Shown here in pieces: positions 1 to 6,745 of a stretch of DNA of 11,392 nt. The stretch's first letter is position 1. Each line of letters begins with the position of its first letter. Both the position numbers and the translations under genes were made by a program. Source of the DNA: an uncultured Eubacteriales bacterium (lineage in GTDB: Bacteria > Bacillota > Clostridia > Oscillospirales > Oscillospiraceae); the NCBI GenBank assembly GCA_900547315.1, contig URGI01000058.1:1-11392 (forward strand). The letters run 5' to 3'. The notes beneath the pieces were generated by a model. It was not told where the DNA came from. It searched no databases and saw only the letters and a program-made list of their open reading frames with translations.

Positions 1-1
1 T

Positions 2-841
2 GAATTGATGTTGATTTCTGCCCGTATTCGCCGCAGTGCACTTGAAATGGTTTACCGCGCGACATCCGGCCATCTCGGCGGTTCTTTCTCGATCTGCGAG
101 CTTCTGACCGCTCTGTATTTTAATGAAATGAATATAGATCCGCAGAAGCCGCGCTGCCCCGACAGAGACCGGCTCGTCCTCAGCAAGGGTCACTGCACAC
201 CGGCGCTCTATTCCGCGCTGGCCGCGAGGGGTTATTTCCCGCAGGAGGAGCTGAGCACCTTCCGCGATATAAACAGCCATCTCTCCGGTCACGCCGAGAT
301 GAACCATGTAAAGGGCGTTGACATGTCCACCGGCAGCCTCGGCCAGGGCTTTTCCGCCGCGGTCGGCATGGCTCTCGCGGGCAAGCTCGACAAGAAGGAC
401 TACCGCGTATACGCCATTCTCGGCGACGGCGAGATCCAGGAGGGGCAGATCTGGGAGGCCGCAATGGCCGCCGGCAACTATCAGCTCAACAACCTCTGCG
501 CGATAGTGGACAACAATAATATACAGATCGACGGCACGATAGAGGAGATCATGTCCCCCTATCCTATTGATAAGAAGTTCGAGGCTTTCAAGTTCAACGT
601 CGTCACCTGCGACGGGCACGATATGCAGAGCATCTGCCGCGCCTTTGCCGAGGCGAGGGAAGAGACCGAAAAGCCCACCGTCATCATCGCAAAGACGATA
701 AAGGGCAAGGGCGTTTCCTTCATGGAAAACAACAACGAGTGGCACGGCAACGACCCCAACACCGAACAGTATCTCAAAGCTGCGGCAGAGCTTGACGCAG
801 AAATTGCGCGCGCCGAAAAGGAGGCTGCATCAAATGAGTAA
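2..841 (+). CDS. Transketolase, N-terminal (TPP-binding) subunit; 5' end probably cut by window
   Basis: First half of a split transketolase, which moves two-carbon ketol units between sugars using thiamine diphosphate (TPP) in the cytoplasm. The sequence shows the family landmarks. These are an SGHLGGS motif near residue 21, LSKGH with its TPP-contacting His near 62, GSLGQG near 110-115, and the TPP/Mg motif running from GDGE (about 140) to VDNNN (about 168-172). Reading is open to the left edge (GAA at 2-4, then TTG, ATG). Relatives usually have several more residues before the ARIRR helix, so the true start is probably just outside the window. The stop overlaps the start of the next gene by 8 nt (ATGAGTAA), so the two subunits are translationally coupled. 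Which sugar it uses cannot be read from this half. The neighbouring RpiB-like isomerase hints at a non-standard substrate. Confidence 0.93.
   Translation, partial: ELMLISARIRRSALEMVYRATSGHLGGSFSICELLTALYFNEMNIDPQKPRCPDRDRLVLSKGHCTPALYSALAARGYFPQEELSTFRDINSHLSGHAEMNHVKGVDMSTGSLGQGFSAAVGMALAGKLDKKDYRVYAILGDGEIQEGQIWEAAMAAGNYQLNNLCAIVDNNNIQIDGTIEEIMSPYPIDKKFEAFKFNVVTCDGHDMQSICRAFAEAREETEKPTVIIAKTIKGKGVSFMENNNEWHGNDPNTEQYLKAAAELDAEIARAEKEAASNE
818..824 (+). promoter_or_regulatory. Ribosome binding site fixing the start of the transketolase C-subunit
   Basis: AAGGAGG lies 9 nt upstream of the ATG at 834, inside the end of the N-subunit gene. The frame is open further upstream (to about 792), but the upstream residues do not resemble the family and have no such site. 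This places the start at 834. Confidence 0.8.
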
Positions 842-1775
842 GATATCCACACGTACCGCATACGGCGAAGCCCTCGCAGCGATCGGCGGAGACGAGCGCA
901 TTATCGTTCTCGACGCGGATCTTCAGTGCTGCACCAGAACCGAGAAATTTGCCGCCCTTTATCCCGAGCGTTCCCGCAACGTCGGCATAGCCGAGGCAAA
1001 CATGGTCGGCATGGCCGCCGGACTTGCCGCCTGCGGCAAGATAGTTTTTGTCAACTCCTTCGCCATGTTCACCGCCGGCCGCGCCTTTGAGCAGATACGC
1101 AACTCTCTGGCATACCCGCATCTCAATGTCAAGGTCATCGGCACTCACGCCGGTGTCACCGTCGGCAAAGACGGCGCGACCCACCAGTGCCTTGAGGACA
1201 TCGCGGCTATGCGCGCCATCCCCGGCATGATGGTTCTCTCACCCTGCGACGCGAACGAGACCCGCCTTGTCACAAAGGCAATCGCCGAATACGACGGGCC
1301 GTGCTTCATGCGTCTCGGGAGGCTTGATGTGGACGAGTGCACAAACCTCATCCCCGAATATCATTTTGAGCTCGGCAAGGCGGCCAAGCTCGCCTCCGGC
1401 AGCGATGTCACCATCATAGCCACCGGTCTTATGGTCCAGGAGGCTCTGAAGGCGCGCGAAGCGCTCGCCGCCGAGGGCATTTCCGCCGCAATACTCGACA
1501 TCCACACCATCAAGCCTCTCGATCAGGAGGCCGTCATTGCGGCCGCCCGTGAGACCGGCTGCATAGTCACCGCGGAAGAGGCCAACATTCTCGGCGGCCT
1601 CGGCGCGGCTGTGGCAGAGGTCGTCTCCGAGACCTGCCCTGTCCCCGTCTTCCGCGTCGGTGTGCGCGACTGCTTCGGCCGCAGCGGCGATCCCGAGGCT
1701 CTTATGGAGTATTATCACATCACCGCCGCAGACATAGTTGAAAAGGCAAAGCAGGCCATCGCCCTCAAAAAGTGA
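834..1775 (+). CDS. Transketolase, C-terminal (pyrimidine-binding) subunit
   Basis: Second half of the split transketolase, 313 aa, the usual length for this subunit. It carries the pyrimidine-binding domain first, with the catalytic Glu54 in NVGIAEANMVG that activates the TPP aminopyrimidine. Next is the FVNSFAMFTAGRAFEQIRN stretch (about 72-90). His104 (GTHAGVTVG) and His117 (GATHQ) match active-site histidines of transketolases. The C-terminal transketolase domain follows. By alignment from memory with E. coli TktA, the sugar-phosphate contacts Arg7, His104 and the Arg of the FMRLGR motif are kept. The Ser of the usual DADLSxST motif is Cys33 (DADLQCCT). The gene forms a unit with the preceding N-subunit and the RpiB-like gene 6 nt downstream. 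Substrate is uncertain: it could be the housekeeping enzyme or a dedicated one, as in the apiose or sulfo-transketolase pathways. Confidence 0.92.
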   Translation: MSKISTRTAYGEALAAIGGDERIIVLDADLQCCTRTEKFAALYPERSRNVGIAEANMVGMAAGLAACGKIVFVNSFAMFTAGRAFEQIRNSLAYPHLNVKVIGTHAGVTVGKDGATHQCLEDIAAMRAIPGMMVLSPCDANETRLVTKAIAEYDGPCFMRLGRLDVDECTNLIPEYHFELGKAAKLASGSDVTIIATGLMVQEALKAREALAAEGISAAILDIHTIKPLDQEAVIAAARETGCIVTAEEANILGGLGAAVAEVVSETCPVPVFRVGVRDCFGRSGDPEALMEYYHITAADIVEKAKQAIALKK

Positions 1776-1781
1776 GCCGCC

Positions 1782-2294
1782 ATGGACATATACATCGGCT
1801 GTGACGATTCCGGCTTCGAGATGAAGCAGGAGATCATCAGGTATCTGTCCGAGCATAACTACGATTATTTTGACTGCGGCAACGGTCGGGAGCCGTCAAG
1901 GTATCCGTATTATGCCGCCAAAGTCGCCTCCGCCGTGTCCTCCGGCAAGGCATCCCGCGGCATCCTCATATGCGGCTCCGGCATCGGCATGAGCATCGCT
2001 GCGAACAAATTCAGGGGCGTCCGTGCCGCCGCGATAAGCGACAGCTATTCCGCCCGCCTCACCCGCAGGCACAACGATTCAAACGTGCTGTGCCTCGGTG
2101 GGGAGCTGCTGGGCAAATGGTCTGTGCTCTCCATCGTTGAGACGTGGCTGACCACCGAATATGACGGCGGGCACCATCAGCCCTCGCTTGACCTTATAGC
2201 AGACCTCGAATCCGTCAACATGACCGGAGAGCGCTGGTGCCCTGATTCGGCGCCTTATCCGCCGTTTGACTGGGATCCGTCGCAGTCGCTCTGA
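1782..2294 (+). CDS. RpiB/LacAB-family sugar isomerase with altered phosphate site
   Basis: A 170-aa aldose-ketose isomerase of the RpiB/LacAB fold. It keeps the catalytic parts: Asp8, Cys64 in ILICGSGIGMSIAANK (proton-transfer Cys and anion hole), and His97 in RRHNDSNVL (ring opening). The residues that bind the substrate phosphate in Mycobacterium tuberculosis RpiB (His12, Arg113, Arg137, Arg141) align here with Asp9, Glu108, His131 and Ser135, so all four are changed and two are acidic. A ribose-5-phosphate substrate is therefore unlikely, and a neutral 5-modified or non-phosphorylated sugar fits better (inference). The last 25 or so residues, rich in Pro, Trp and Asp, extend past the usual end. 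The ATG is 6 nt after the transketolase stop and has no clear ribosome binding site, so translation is probably coupled. A sulfosugar-type isomerase (SqwI-like) is an alternative. Confidence 0.88.
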   Translation: MDIYIGCDDSGFEMKQEIIRYLSEHNYDYFDCGNGREPSRYPYYAAKVASAVSSGKASRGILICGSGIGMSIAANKFRGVRAAAISDSYSARLTRRHNDSNVLCLGGELLGKWSVLSIVETWLTTEYDGGHHQPSLDLIADLESVNMTGERWCPDSAPYPPFDWDPSQSL

Positions 2295-2300
2295 GCAAAA

Positions 2301-2335
2301 CGAAAAGCGAGCGCCTTTTCAGGTGCCCGCTTTCG
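2301..2335. terminator. Bidirectional terminator-like hairpin between convergent genes
   Basis: Stem arms 2304-2315 and 2322-2333 pair over 12 bp with one wobble and one mismatch on each strand, around a 6-nt loop (TTTTCA). Two further outer C-G pairs form if A2303 is bulged. It lies in the 57-nt gap between the convergent isomerase and DeoR genes. The A-rich left flank becomes a short U-tract for the leftward transcript. The rightward side has only TTTTT at 2348-2352, some way off, so termination is likelier to be efficient for the - strand. Confidence 0.6.
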
Positions 2336-2351
2336 GAAGCCTCGGTACTTT

Positions 2352-3128
2352 TTACTCCGTGCAGTATTCAACTTTTATTCCGCGGCTTGCGATATATCTC
2401 TCCCAGTCCTCGTCCAGCTTCTGATCCGTGATTATCATGTCCACCAGCTCCAGCCCCTCGAAGAGGATATTCGCGCTGGAATTGAACTTTGTGTGGTCAA
2501 CGATCAGGTATCTCTCCTGCGACTGCTTGAGCATCGTCTCTCTCACGCGTGCCTCGCTCAGGTGATTATCGGAAAGTCCGTATTCCACGGTGAGCTTCGG
2601 GCAGCTTATGAACGCGCGGTCGGCATGATAGGTCCTGAGCATATCTATCGTGTGCTGATCCGCGAAAGAAGAGGTTCTTCTCCTGAACGCGCCGCCGGGG
2701 CATATGAGATTGATGTTGTTTATGTTGCTCTCATTGCAGAGCAGGCATATCTGAAGCGAATTGGTTATCACGGTCAGCATCTTCTGCGAGCGTATCATCG
2801 CCTCGGCAAGCGCAAGGCAGGTCGTGCTCGAATCGAGCATGACGATGTCGTTTTCCTGCATATGCTCGATAGCCCGACGCGCAAGGCAGTCCTTCGTCTG
2901 ATGGTAGTACGCCTTTCTCAGGTTCGTCGGATAAGTCTTGTCAAAGTTCTCTATGAGGTACGCGCCGCCGTGTGTTCTCATGAGGCGTCCCTGGCTCTCC
3001 ATTTCCTTGAGGTCGCGGCGGATAGTCTCCTCGCTGCATTTGAGCATCTCGCTCATCGCGGGTACAAGCACAAAGCCCTGCTTGTTGATCTCCTGATCGA
3101 TTATATTTTGGCGTTCAATTTTCAACAT
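2352..3128 (-). CDS. DeoR-family transcriptional regulator
   Basis: A 258-aa DeoR/GlpR-type repressor, full length for the family. The N-terminal winged helix-turn-helix spans about residues 5-57, with the recognition helix in CSEETIRRDLKEMESQGRL and the typical RTHGGA wing. The C-terminal DeoRC sensor domain, related to phosphosugar isomerases, shows DSSTT (99-103), VITNSL (120-125), a PGG turn (144-146), GLS...EA (184-192), VDHTKF (210-215) and a final IITD. Such proteins normally bind a sugar phosphate that releases them from DNA. The gene lies between two catabolic units, convergent with the isomerase gene and divergent from mtnK, so the likeliest target is the mtnK operon and possibly itself. 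Its inducer may be a pathway phosphosugar such as methylthioribose-1-phosphate (inference). The ATG at 3128 has a modest GAGG site a few bases upstream. Confidence 0.93.
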   Translation of the reverse strand: MLKIERQNIIDQEINKQGFVLVPAMSEMLKCSEETIRRDLKEMESQGRLMRTHGGAYLIENFDKTYPTNLRKAYYHQTKDCLARRAIEHMQENDIVMLDSSTTCLALAEAMIRSQKMLTVITNSLQICLLCNESNINNINLICPGGAFRRRTSSFADQHTIDMLRTYHADRAFISCPKLTVEYGLSDNHLSEARVRETMLKQSQERYLIVDHTKFNSSANILFEGLELVDMIITDQKLDEDWERYIASRGIKVEYCTE

Positions 3129-3222
3129 ACCGCCTCAAAGCCTCATTTCATTACCATATTTGCACTTTTTTCTGTTTTTTTGTGCATCTCGGCGCAGGAT
3201 TAGTAAGCTGCGTCGCTCGTGT

Positions 3223-3251
3223 ACTATATCATATCGTCAAACAAAAATCAA
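3223..3251 (-). promoter_or_regulatory. Predicted sigma-70-type promoter of the DeoR gene
   Basis: On the - strand, a -35 box TTGATT (3251-3246) is separated by 17 bp from a -10 box TATAGT (3228-3223), matching consensus at 4/6 and 5/6 positions. Transcription would begin near 3216, about 88 nt before the ATG. Confidence 0.5.
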
Positions 3252-3373
3252 CACAAAATTAATGGTATATCAACTTTTTATGCCCGTCATTGATTGTTTT
3301 TGCCATATACATGCGTTTTCATGCCTGCCAGATCTTTGTTATCTGTTGACTATTTTGACTTTTTACCCGCAAT

Positions 3374-3393
3374 TGTCGAGACACGTCCCGACA
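3374..3393. promoter_or_regulatory. Palindromic candidate operator upstream of mtnK
   Basis: Two 9-bp arms, TGTCGAGAC and GTCCCGACA, are inverted repeats with a single mismatch and a 2-bp centre. The site ends 12 bp before the -10-like TATAAC of the mtnK operon, covering the expected -35 region. A dimeric regulator bound here would block RNA polymerase. The divergent DeoR protein is the obvious candidate (inference). Confidence 0.5.
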
Positions 3394-3405
3394 GCAGTGC
3401 GGTCA

Positions 3406-3411
3406 TATAAC
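3406..3411 (+). promoter_or_regulatory. Candidate -10 box for the mtnK operon
   Basis: TATAAC matches the -10 consensus at 5 of 6 positions and lies 46 nt before the mtnK start. No good -35 box is found 16-18 bp upstream, where the palindrome sits, so the promoter assignment is weak. Confidence 0.3.
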
Positions 3412-3457
3412 TGAAAATAACTGTCCATTACATGCAAATGAAAGGGGTATTCACATA

Positions 3458-4675
3458 ATGAAAAGCTTTGACGAGTTTTTCCTGATGACCACTGACGACG
3501 TAAAGCGATACGCCGTAGAGGTGCTGCATAAGTTTGCGCCCGACGAAGAGACCGAGTGCATCGAGATCGGAGACGGAAACATCAACTATGTTTTCAAGAT
3601 CTGGTCCAAAAAAGACGGGCACTCCGTCGTCGTCAAGCAGGCCGACAAGCTGCTGCGCTCCTCCGGCCGCCCGCTGGACACCTACCGGAACAAGATCGAA
3701 GCGAAGATCCTTCAGCTCGAATCACAGCTCGCTCCGGCATATGTTCCGGAGGTCTATCATTACGACGAGGTCATGTGCGCGCTGTCCATGGAAGACATCT
3801 CCGCATATAAAAATCTCCGCAAGGAGCTTATGGCAAACCGCGTCTACGCCCACCTGAGCGAGAATCTCTCCTCCTTCCTCGCGGACACGCTCCTGCCGAC
3901 GACCGATCTCGTCCTGCCCAGCGCCGAGAAGAAAAAGAACGTAAAGTTCTTCTTCAACCCCGAGCTGTGCGACATCACCGAGGATCTTGTGCTCTCCGAG
4001 CCTTACATGTCCGTCCCGTATAACGAGAGGAACCGCAACATCATAACCGCCGGCAACGAGGAATTTGTCGATCACTTCCTTTATAACGACGCCGCGCTGC
4101 ACGCTGAGGTCGCCAAGCTCCGCGACAGCTTCATGAACAACGCCCAGGCGCTTATCCACGGCGATCTGCACTCCGGCTCCGTCTTCGCAAACGAAAACGG
4201 CATCAAGGTAATCGACCCAGAGTTTGCCTTCTACGGCCCGATGGGCTACGACATAGGCAACGTTATCGGCAATTTCTTCTTCTCTCTGGCAAGTAAGATA
4301 TTTACAATGCCCGAGGAGACCGACGCTATAAACGCGCTTTACAGGATAATCGCCGAGACCTACGACATGACCCGCGAGAAGCTGCTCGCAAAATACGACG
4401 AGCTTGTCTCCTTCCCGCTCTACAAGGCCGAGGGCTTCAAAAAGCATTACATAGACAGCGTCATGGCCGACTCCGTCGGCTATGCTGGCACCGAGATTAT
4501 CCGTCGTGTGGTCGGCGATTCGAAGGTCATGGAGGTCACATCCGTCACTGACCTTGAAAAGCGCATTCCGATGGAGCGAGCGCTCATCAAGCTCGGTATC
4601 GCACTTATAATGCGGCGCTCCGAGTTCGTCAGCGGCGCTGAAATCATTGAGGCTTTCCGCCTGATAATTGCATAA
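3458..4675 (+). CDS. mtnK: S-methyl-5-thioribose kinase (MtnK)
   Basis: Phosphorylates 5-methylthioribose, and in known promiscuous homologues 5-deoxyribose, at C1 using ATP. This traps the leftover ribose of S-adenosylmethionine after polyamine synthesis or radical-SAM chemistry. The 405 aa match the family length. Visible landmarks of this APH/choline-kinase-like fold are GDGNINYVF (38-46) at the nucleotide loop, VVVKQ with Lys60, the catalytic HGDLHSGS (234-241, Asp236), and the metal-binding IDPEFAFYGPMGYDIGN (252-268, Asp253 and Glu255), which is diagnostic of MtnK. The start at 3458 has AAAGGGG 10 nt upstream. It is the first gene of a seven-gene run, directly behind the divergent regulatory region. 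The next gene starts 14 nt after its stop and encodes the enzyme of the following step. No nucleosidase to supply methylthioribose is in the window, so MtnN/Pfs is presumably elsewhere. Confidence 0.95.
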   Translation: MKSFDEFFLMTTDDVKRYAVEVLHKFAPDEETECIEIGDGNINYVFKIWSKKDGHSVVVKQADKLLRSSGRPLDTYRNKIEAKILQLESQLAPAYVPEVYHYDEVMCALSMEDISAYKNLRKELMANRVYAHLSENLSSFLADTLLPTTDLVLPSAEKKKNVKFFFNPELCDITEDLVLSEPYMSVPYNERNRNIITAGNEEFVDHFLYNDAALHAEVAKLRDSFMNNAQALIHGDLHSGSVFANENGIKVIDPEFAFYGPMGYDIGNVIGNFFFSLASKIFTMPEETDAINALYRIIAETYDMTREKLLAKYDELVSFPLYKAEGFKKHYIDSVMADSVGYAGTEIIRRVVGDSKVMEVTSVTDLEKRIPMERALIKLGIALIMRRSEFVSGAEIIEAFRLIIA

Positions 4676-4689
4676 AAAAGGAGAAGCGT

Positions 4690-5739
4690 ATGGAAAGAAT
4701 GGACGCTGGCATGCCCTTCCTTCTCAAATACGAGAATGTGGCATGGTATGAAAACGGCAAGGTTCGTATACTTGACCGCAGGATATTCCCTGAGGTTCGT
4801 TTTGTCGAGTGCTCCAACTATCAGGAGGTCGTCAAGGCTATTGCCGACATGGTGACGCAGAGCGCGGGACCTTACACTGCTGTCGGCATGGGCATGGCTC
4901 TCGCCGCGTATCAGGTTCGTGATAAGTCTGCCGCCGAGCAGAACAGCTTCCTTCAGCAGGCCGCCTATGACCTCGCTCATGCGCGCCCCACTACCGCGAA
5001 CCGCTACGGCCAGATAACCTATCACTGCGCCGACGTTGCGAAGGCTGCGCTTGAAGCCGGTAAGGATCCGATAGAGGCCATCGTTGACGCGACCGTCGAA
5101 TCACTCAACCGCCGGTACAGCACCATGCAGATCGTCGGAGATCATCTCGAAGGGCTTATCCCGAACAACGGCACCATTCTGACGCAGTGCTTCGGCGAGA
5201 CCATCATCGGCACCGTCATCCGCGCCGCGATGAAGAAGGGCAAGAATTTCCGCGTGTTCTGCGCGGAGACCCGCCCGTATCTTCAGGGCGCGCGCCTTAC
5301 TTCGAGCTGCTTTGCAGAGATGGGCTTTGACACCACCGTCGTCACCGACAACATGATCGCATACTCCATGCAGCACGAGGGCATCGATCTCTTCACCTCC
5401 GCTGCCGATTCTATCGCCCGCGACGGACATATCGCTAACAAAATCGGCACTTTCCAGATAGCTATTCTTGCAAAATATTTTGGTCTCCCCTACTTCGTCA
5501 CCGGCATTCCGGATGCCGACAAGCACAGCCGTGACGACATCGTTATAGAAATGCGCAACCCTGAACAGGTGCTCCGCTACCGCGGCATCCAGAACACGCT
5601 GCCGCAGGTCAAGGCCATATACCCCTCCTTTGACGTTGTCCCGCCGCATCTAATCTCCGGCGTCGTCACGGACAAAGGCGTGTATGTGCCCTATCTCTTG
5701 AATAAATATTTTGAAACCGAAGTCAAAAAATTCTATTAA
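4690..5739 (+). CDS. mtnA: MtnA-like aldose-1-phosphate isomerase (methylthioribose-1-phosphate isomerase, divergent)
   Basis: Expected to convert methylthioribose-1-phosphate (or 5-deoxyribose-1-phosphate) to the 1-phospho-ketose. The 349 aa belong to the MtnA/eIF2B-alpha superfamily. The catalytic Cys167 (GTILTQCFG) and Asp240 (in AADSIA) correspond to Cys160 and Asp240 of B. subtilis MtnA. ETRPYLQGARLTS (193-205), VTDNM, ANKIGT and FDVVPP are also present. It departs from canonical MtnA in several places. The RGAPAIG signature is replaced by QSAGPYTAVG (57-66), the segment between Cys167 and ETRP is about 7 residues shorter, and GADRI reads AADSI. These features recall ribose-1,5-bisphosphate isomerase or the 5-deoxyribose-type enzymes. 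Placement 14 nt after mtnK, with AAGGAG 6 nt before the ATG, supports the function. The exact substrate is open. Confidence 0.88.
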   Translation: MERMDAGMPFLLKYENVAWYENGKVRILDRRIFPEVRFVECSNYQEVVKAIADMVTQSAGPYTAVGMGMALAAYQVRDKSAAEQNSFLQQAAYDLAHARPTTANRYGQITYHCADVAKAALEAGKDPIEAIVDATVESLNRRYSTMQIVGDHLEGLIPNNGTILTQCFGETIIGTVIRAAMKKGKNFRVFCAETRPYLQGARLTSSCFAEMGFDTTVVTDNMIAYSMQHEGIDLFTSAADSIARDGHIANKIGTFQIAILAKYFGLPYFVTGIPDADKHSRDDIVIEMRNPEQVLRYRGIQNTLPQVKAIYPSFDVVPPHLISGVVTDKGVYVPYLLNKYFETEVKKFY

Positions 5740-5744
5740 AGGAG
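5738..5744 (+). promoter_or_regulatory. Ribosome binding site fixing the start of the 2-hydroxyacid dehydrogenase
   Basis: AAAGGAG overlaps the mtnA stop codon and lies 8 nt upstream of the ATG at 5753. An in-frame start at 5711 inside mtnA has no such site and would add residues foreign to the family, so 5753 is chosen. Confidence 0.75.
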
Positions 5745-5752
5745 CATTATAT

Positions 5753-6742
5753 ATGAAAGTCTATGTACGCGCACCTTATCCCGAGAAAAGACTTGCCGAG
5801 CTGAAAGAACTGTTTGAAGAAGTTGTCTACGAGCCTTGGACAGAGACCGGCGAGCGCTATTACGAGGACGAGATGCTTGAAAACCTCAAGCGCGTTGAAC
5901 CGGACGCTCTTATAACCGAGCTTGACCGCGTGACCGAAAAGGTTCTGAACGGCTACGGCAAGCTCCGCTTCATCGGCGACTGCCGCGCAGCACCCGCCAA
6001 TATCGACACCGACGCCTGCACGGCGCACGGCGTGCCCGTGCTCTGCACTCCCGGCCGCAACAATCAGGCCGTCGCGGAGCTTGTCGTCGGGCTTATCATC
6101 ATGCAGCTCAGAAACGCCATTCCCGCCATCCAGTGGGCAAAGGACGGCAAATGGGTCGAGGGCACGACCCCCTACTATCTGTGGATGGGTCACGAATTGC
6201 AGGGGCGCAAGGTCGGCTTCGTCGGCTTCGGTGCCGTCGGCCGTGCCGCGGCAAAGATTATGGACGGCTTCGACTGCGACATCTGCTTCTATGATCCGTT
6301 CATCCCCAACGATATCGGCCACTATAAGAAGACCGAGCTTGAAAAGATATTCGCGGAATGCGACATTGTCTCCCTCCATCTGCCCGTTACGGATGAGACC
6401 AGGGGGATGATAGACGAAAAGCTCCTCCGCTCCATGAAGCCCACCGCGCTGTTTGTAAACTCCGCACGCTCCGCGGTCGTGGATACAAAGGCGCTCATAA
6501 AGCTGCTCAACGACAAGGCCATCGCAGGCGCTATCATCGACGTTCTGGACACCGAGCCGCCCACGGCTGAGGATCTCCAGATCGCGTACTGCCCCAACAC
6601 CATCCTCACTCCGCATATCGGCGGCTCCTCCTTTGAAGTCACCGTGCATCAGGCCGACATACTCAACGAGCGCATCCGTCAGTGGCTGAAAGGTGAGAAC
6701 CTCGAGAGGATTGTCTTCAACCGCGCCGTGCTCGCAAAATAA
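5753..6742 (+). CDS. D-isomer-specific 2-hydroxyacid dehydrogenase (SerA/phosphoglycerate dehydrogenase-like)
   Basis: An NAD-dependent enzyme interconverting a 2-oxo acid and a D-2-hydroxy acid. The 329 aa form the short version without ACT or other regulatory domains. The Rossmann motif GFGAVG (158-163), followed by Asp181 in the position that favours NAD over NADP, sits in the middle. The catalytic triad is complete: Arg239 (NSARSAVVDT), Glu268 (DVLDTEPP) and His288 (TPHIGGSS). It is the third gene of the mtnK operon, 13 nt after mtnA and 3 nt before the FGGY kinase. It has no step in the published methylthioribose or 5-deoxyribose routes. Candidate substrates (inference) are 2-oxobutyrate from the downstream gamma-lyase, 4-methylthio-2-oxobutyrate, or an oxidised product of the pathway sugar. 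It could also act as an NADH sink. The specific substrate cannot be read from the sequence. Confidence 0.9.
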   Translation: MKVYVRAPYPEKRLAELKELFEEVVYEPWTETGERYYEDEMLENLKRVEPDALITELDRVTEKVLNGYGKLRFIGDCRAAPANIDTDACTAHGVPVLCTPGRNNQAVAELVVGLIIMQLRNAIPAIQWAKDGKWVEGTTPYYLWMGHELQGRKVGFVGFGAVGRAAAKIMDGFDCDICFYDPFIPNDIGHYKKTELEKIFAECDIVSLHLPVTDETRGMIDEKLLRSMKPTALFVNSARSAVVDTKALIKLLNDKAIAGAIIDVLDTEPPTAEDLQIAYCPNTILTPHIGGSSFEVTVHQADILNERIRQWLKGENLERIVFNRAVLAK

Positions 6743-6745
6743 GGC

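Larger units (their letters stand above)
3129..3457. other. Divergent regulatory intergenic region (329 bp)
   Basis: No gene was found here; short open frames lack family resemblance and ribosome binding sites. The DNA is markedly more AT-rich than the flanking genes. From left to right it holds the roughly 90-nt leader of the DeoR gene, which includes a TGCAC-N16-GTGCA inverted repeat (3161-3186) around T-runs, and then the DeoR promoter (3223-3251). Scattered TTGAY elements, a 9-bp imperfect tandem repeat TTGACTNTT (3346-3363), a 20-bp palindrome (3374-3393), a -10-like TATAAC (3406-3411) and the mtnK ribosome binding site AAAGGGG (3441-3447) follow. No recognised riboswitch (SAM, T-box) was apparent by eye. 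Confidence 0.7.

Noticed and set aside
3161..3186. TGCAC-N16-GTGCA inverted repeat around T-runs in the DeoR gene leader
   Set aside because: The arms are only 5 bp and the loop is long, so it may be chance in this low-complexity stretch. It is noted within the intergenic feature only.
2493..3203. 236-codon open frame on the + strand across the DeoR gene
   Set aside because: The opposite strand encodes a clear DeoR protein with all family motifs. This frame has no recognisable domain or ribosome binding site.
3160..3414. 84-codon open frame in the divergent intergenic region
   Set aside because: It starts at TTG in a T-run, has no ribosome binding site, and reads across the predicted promoter and operator elements. 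The translation is not protein-like.
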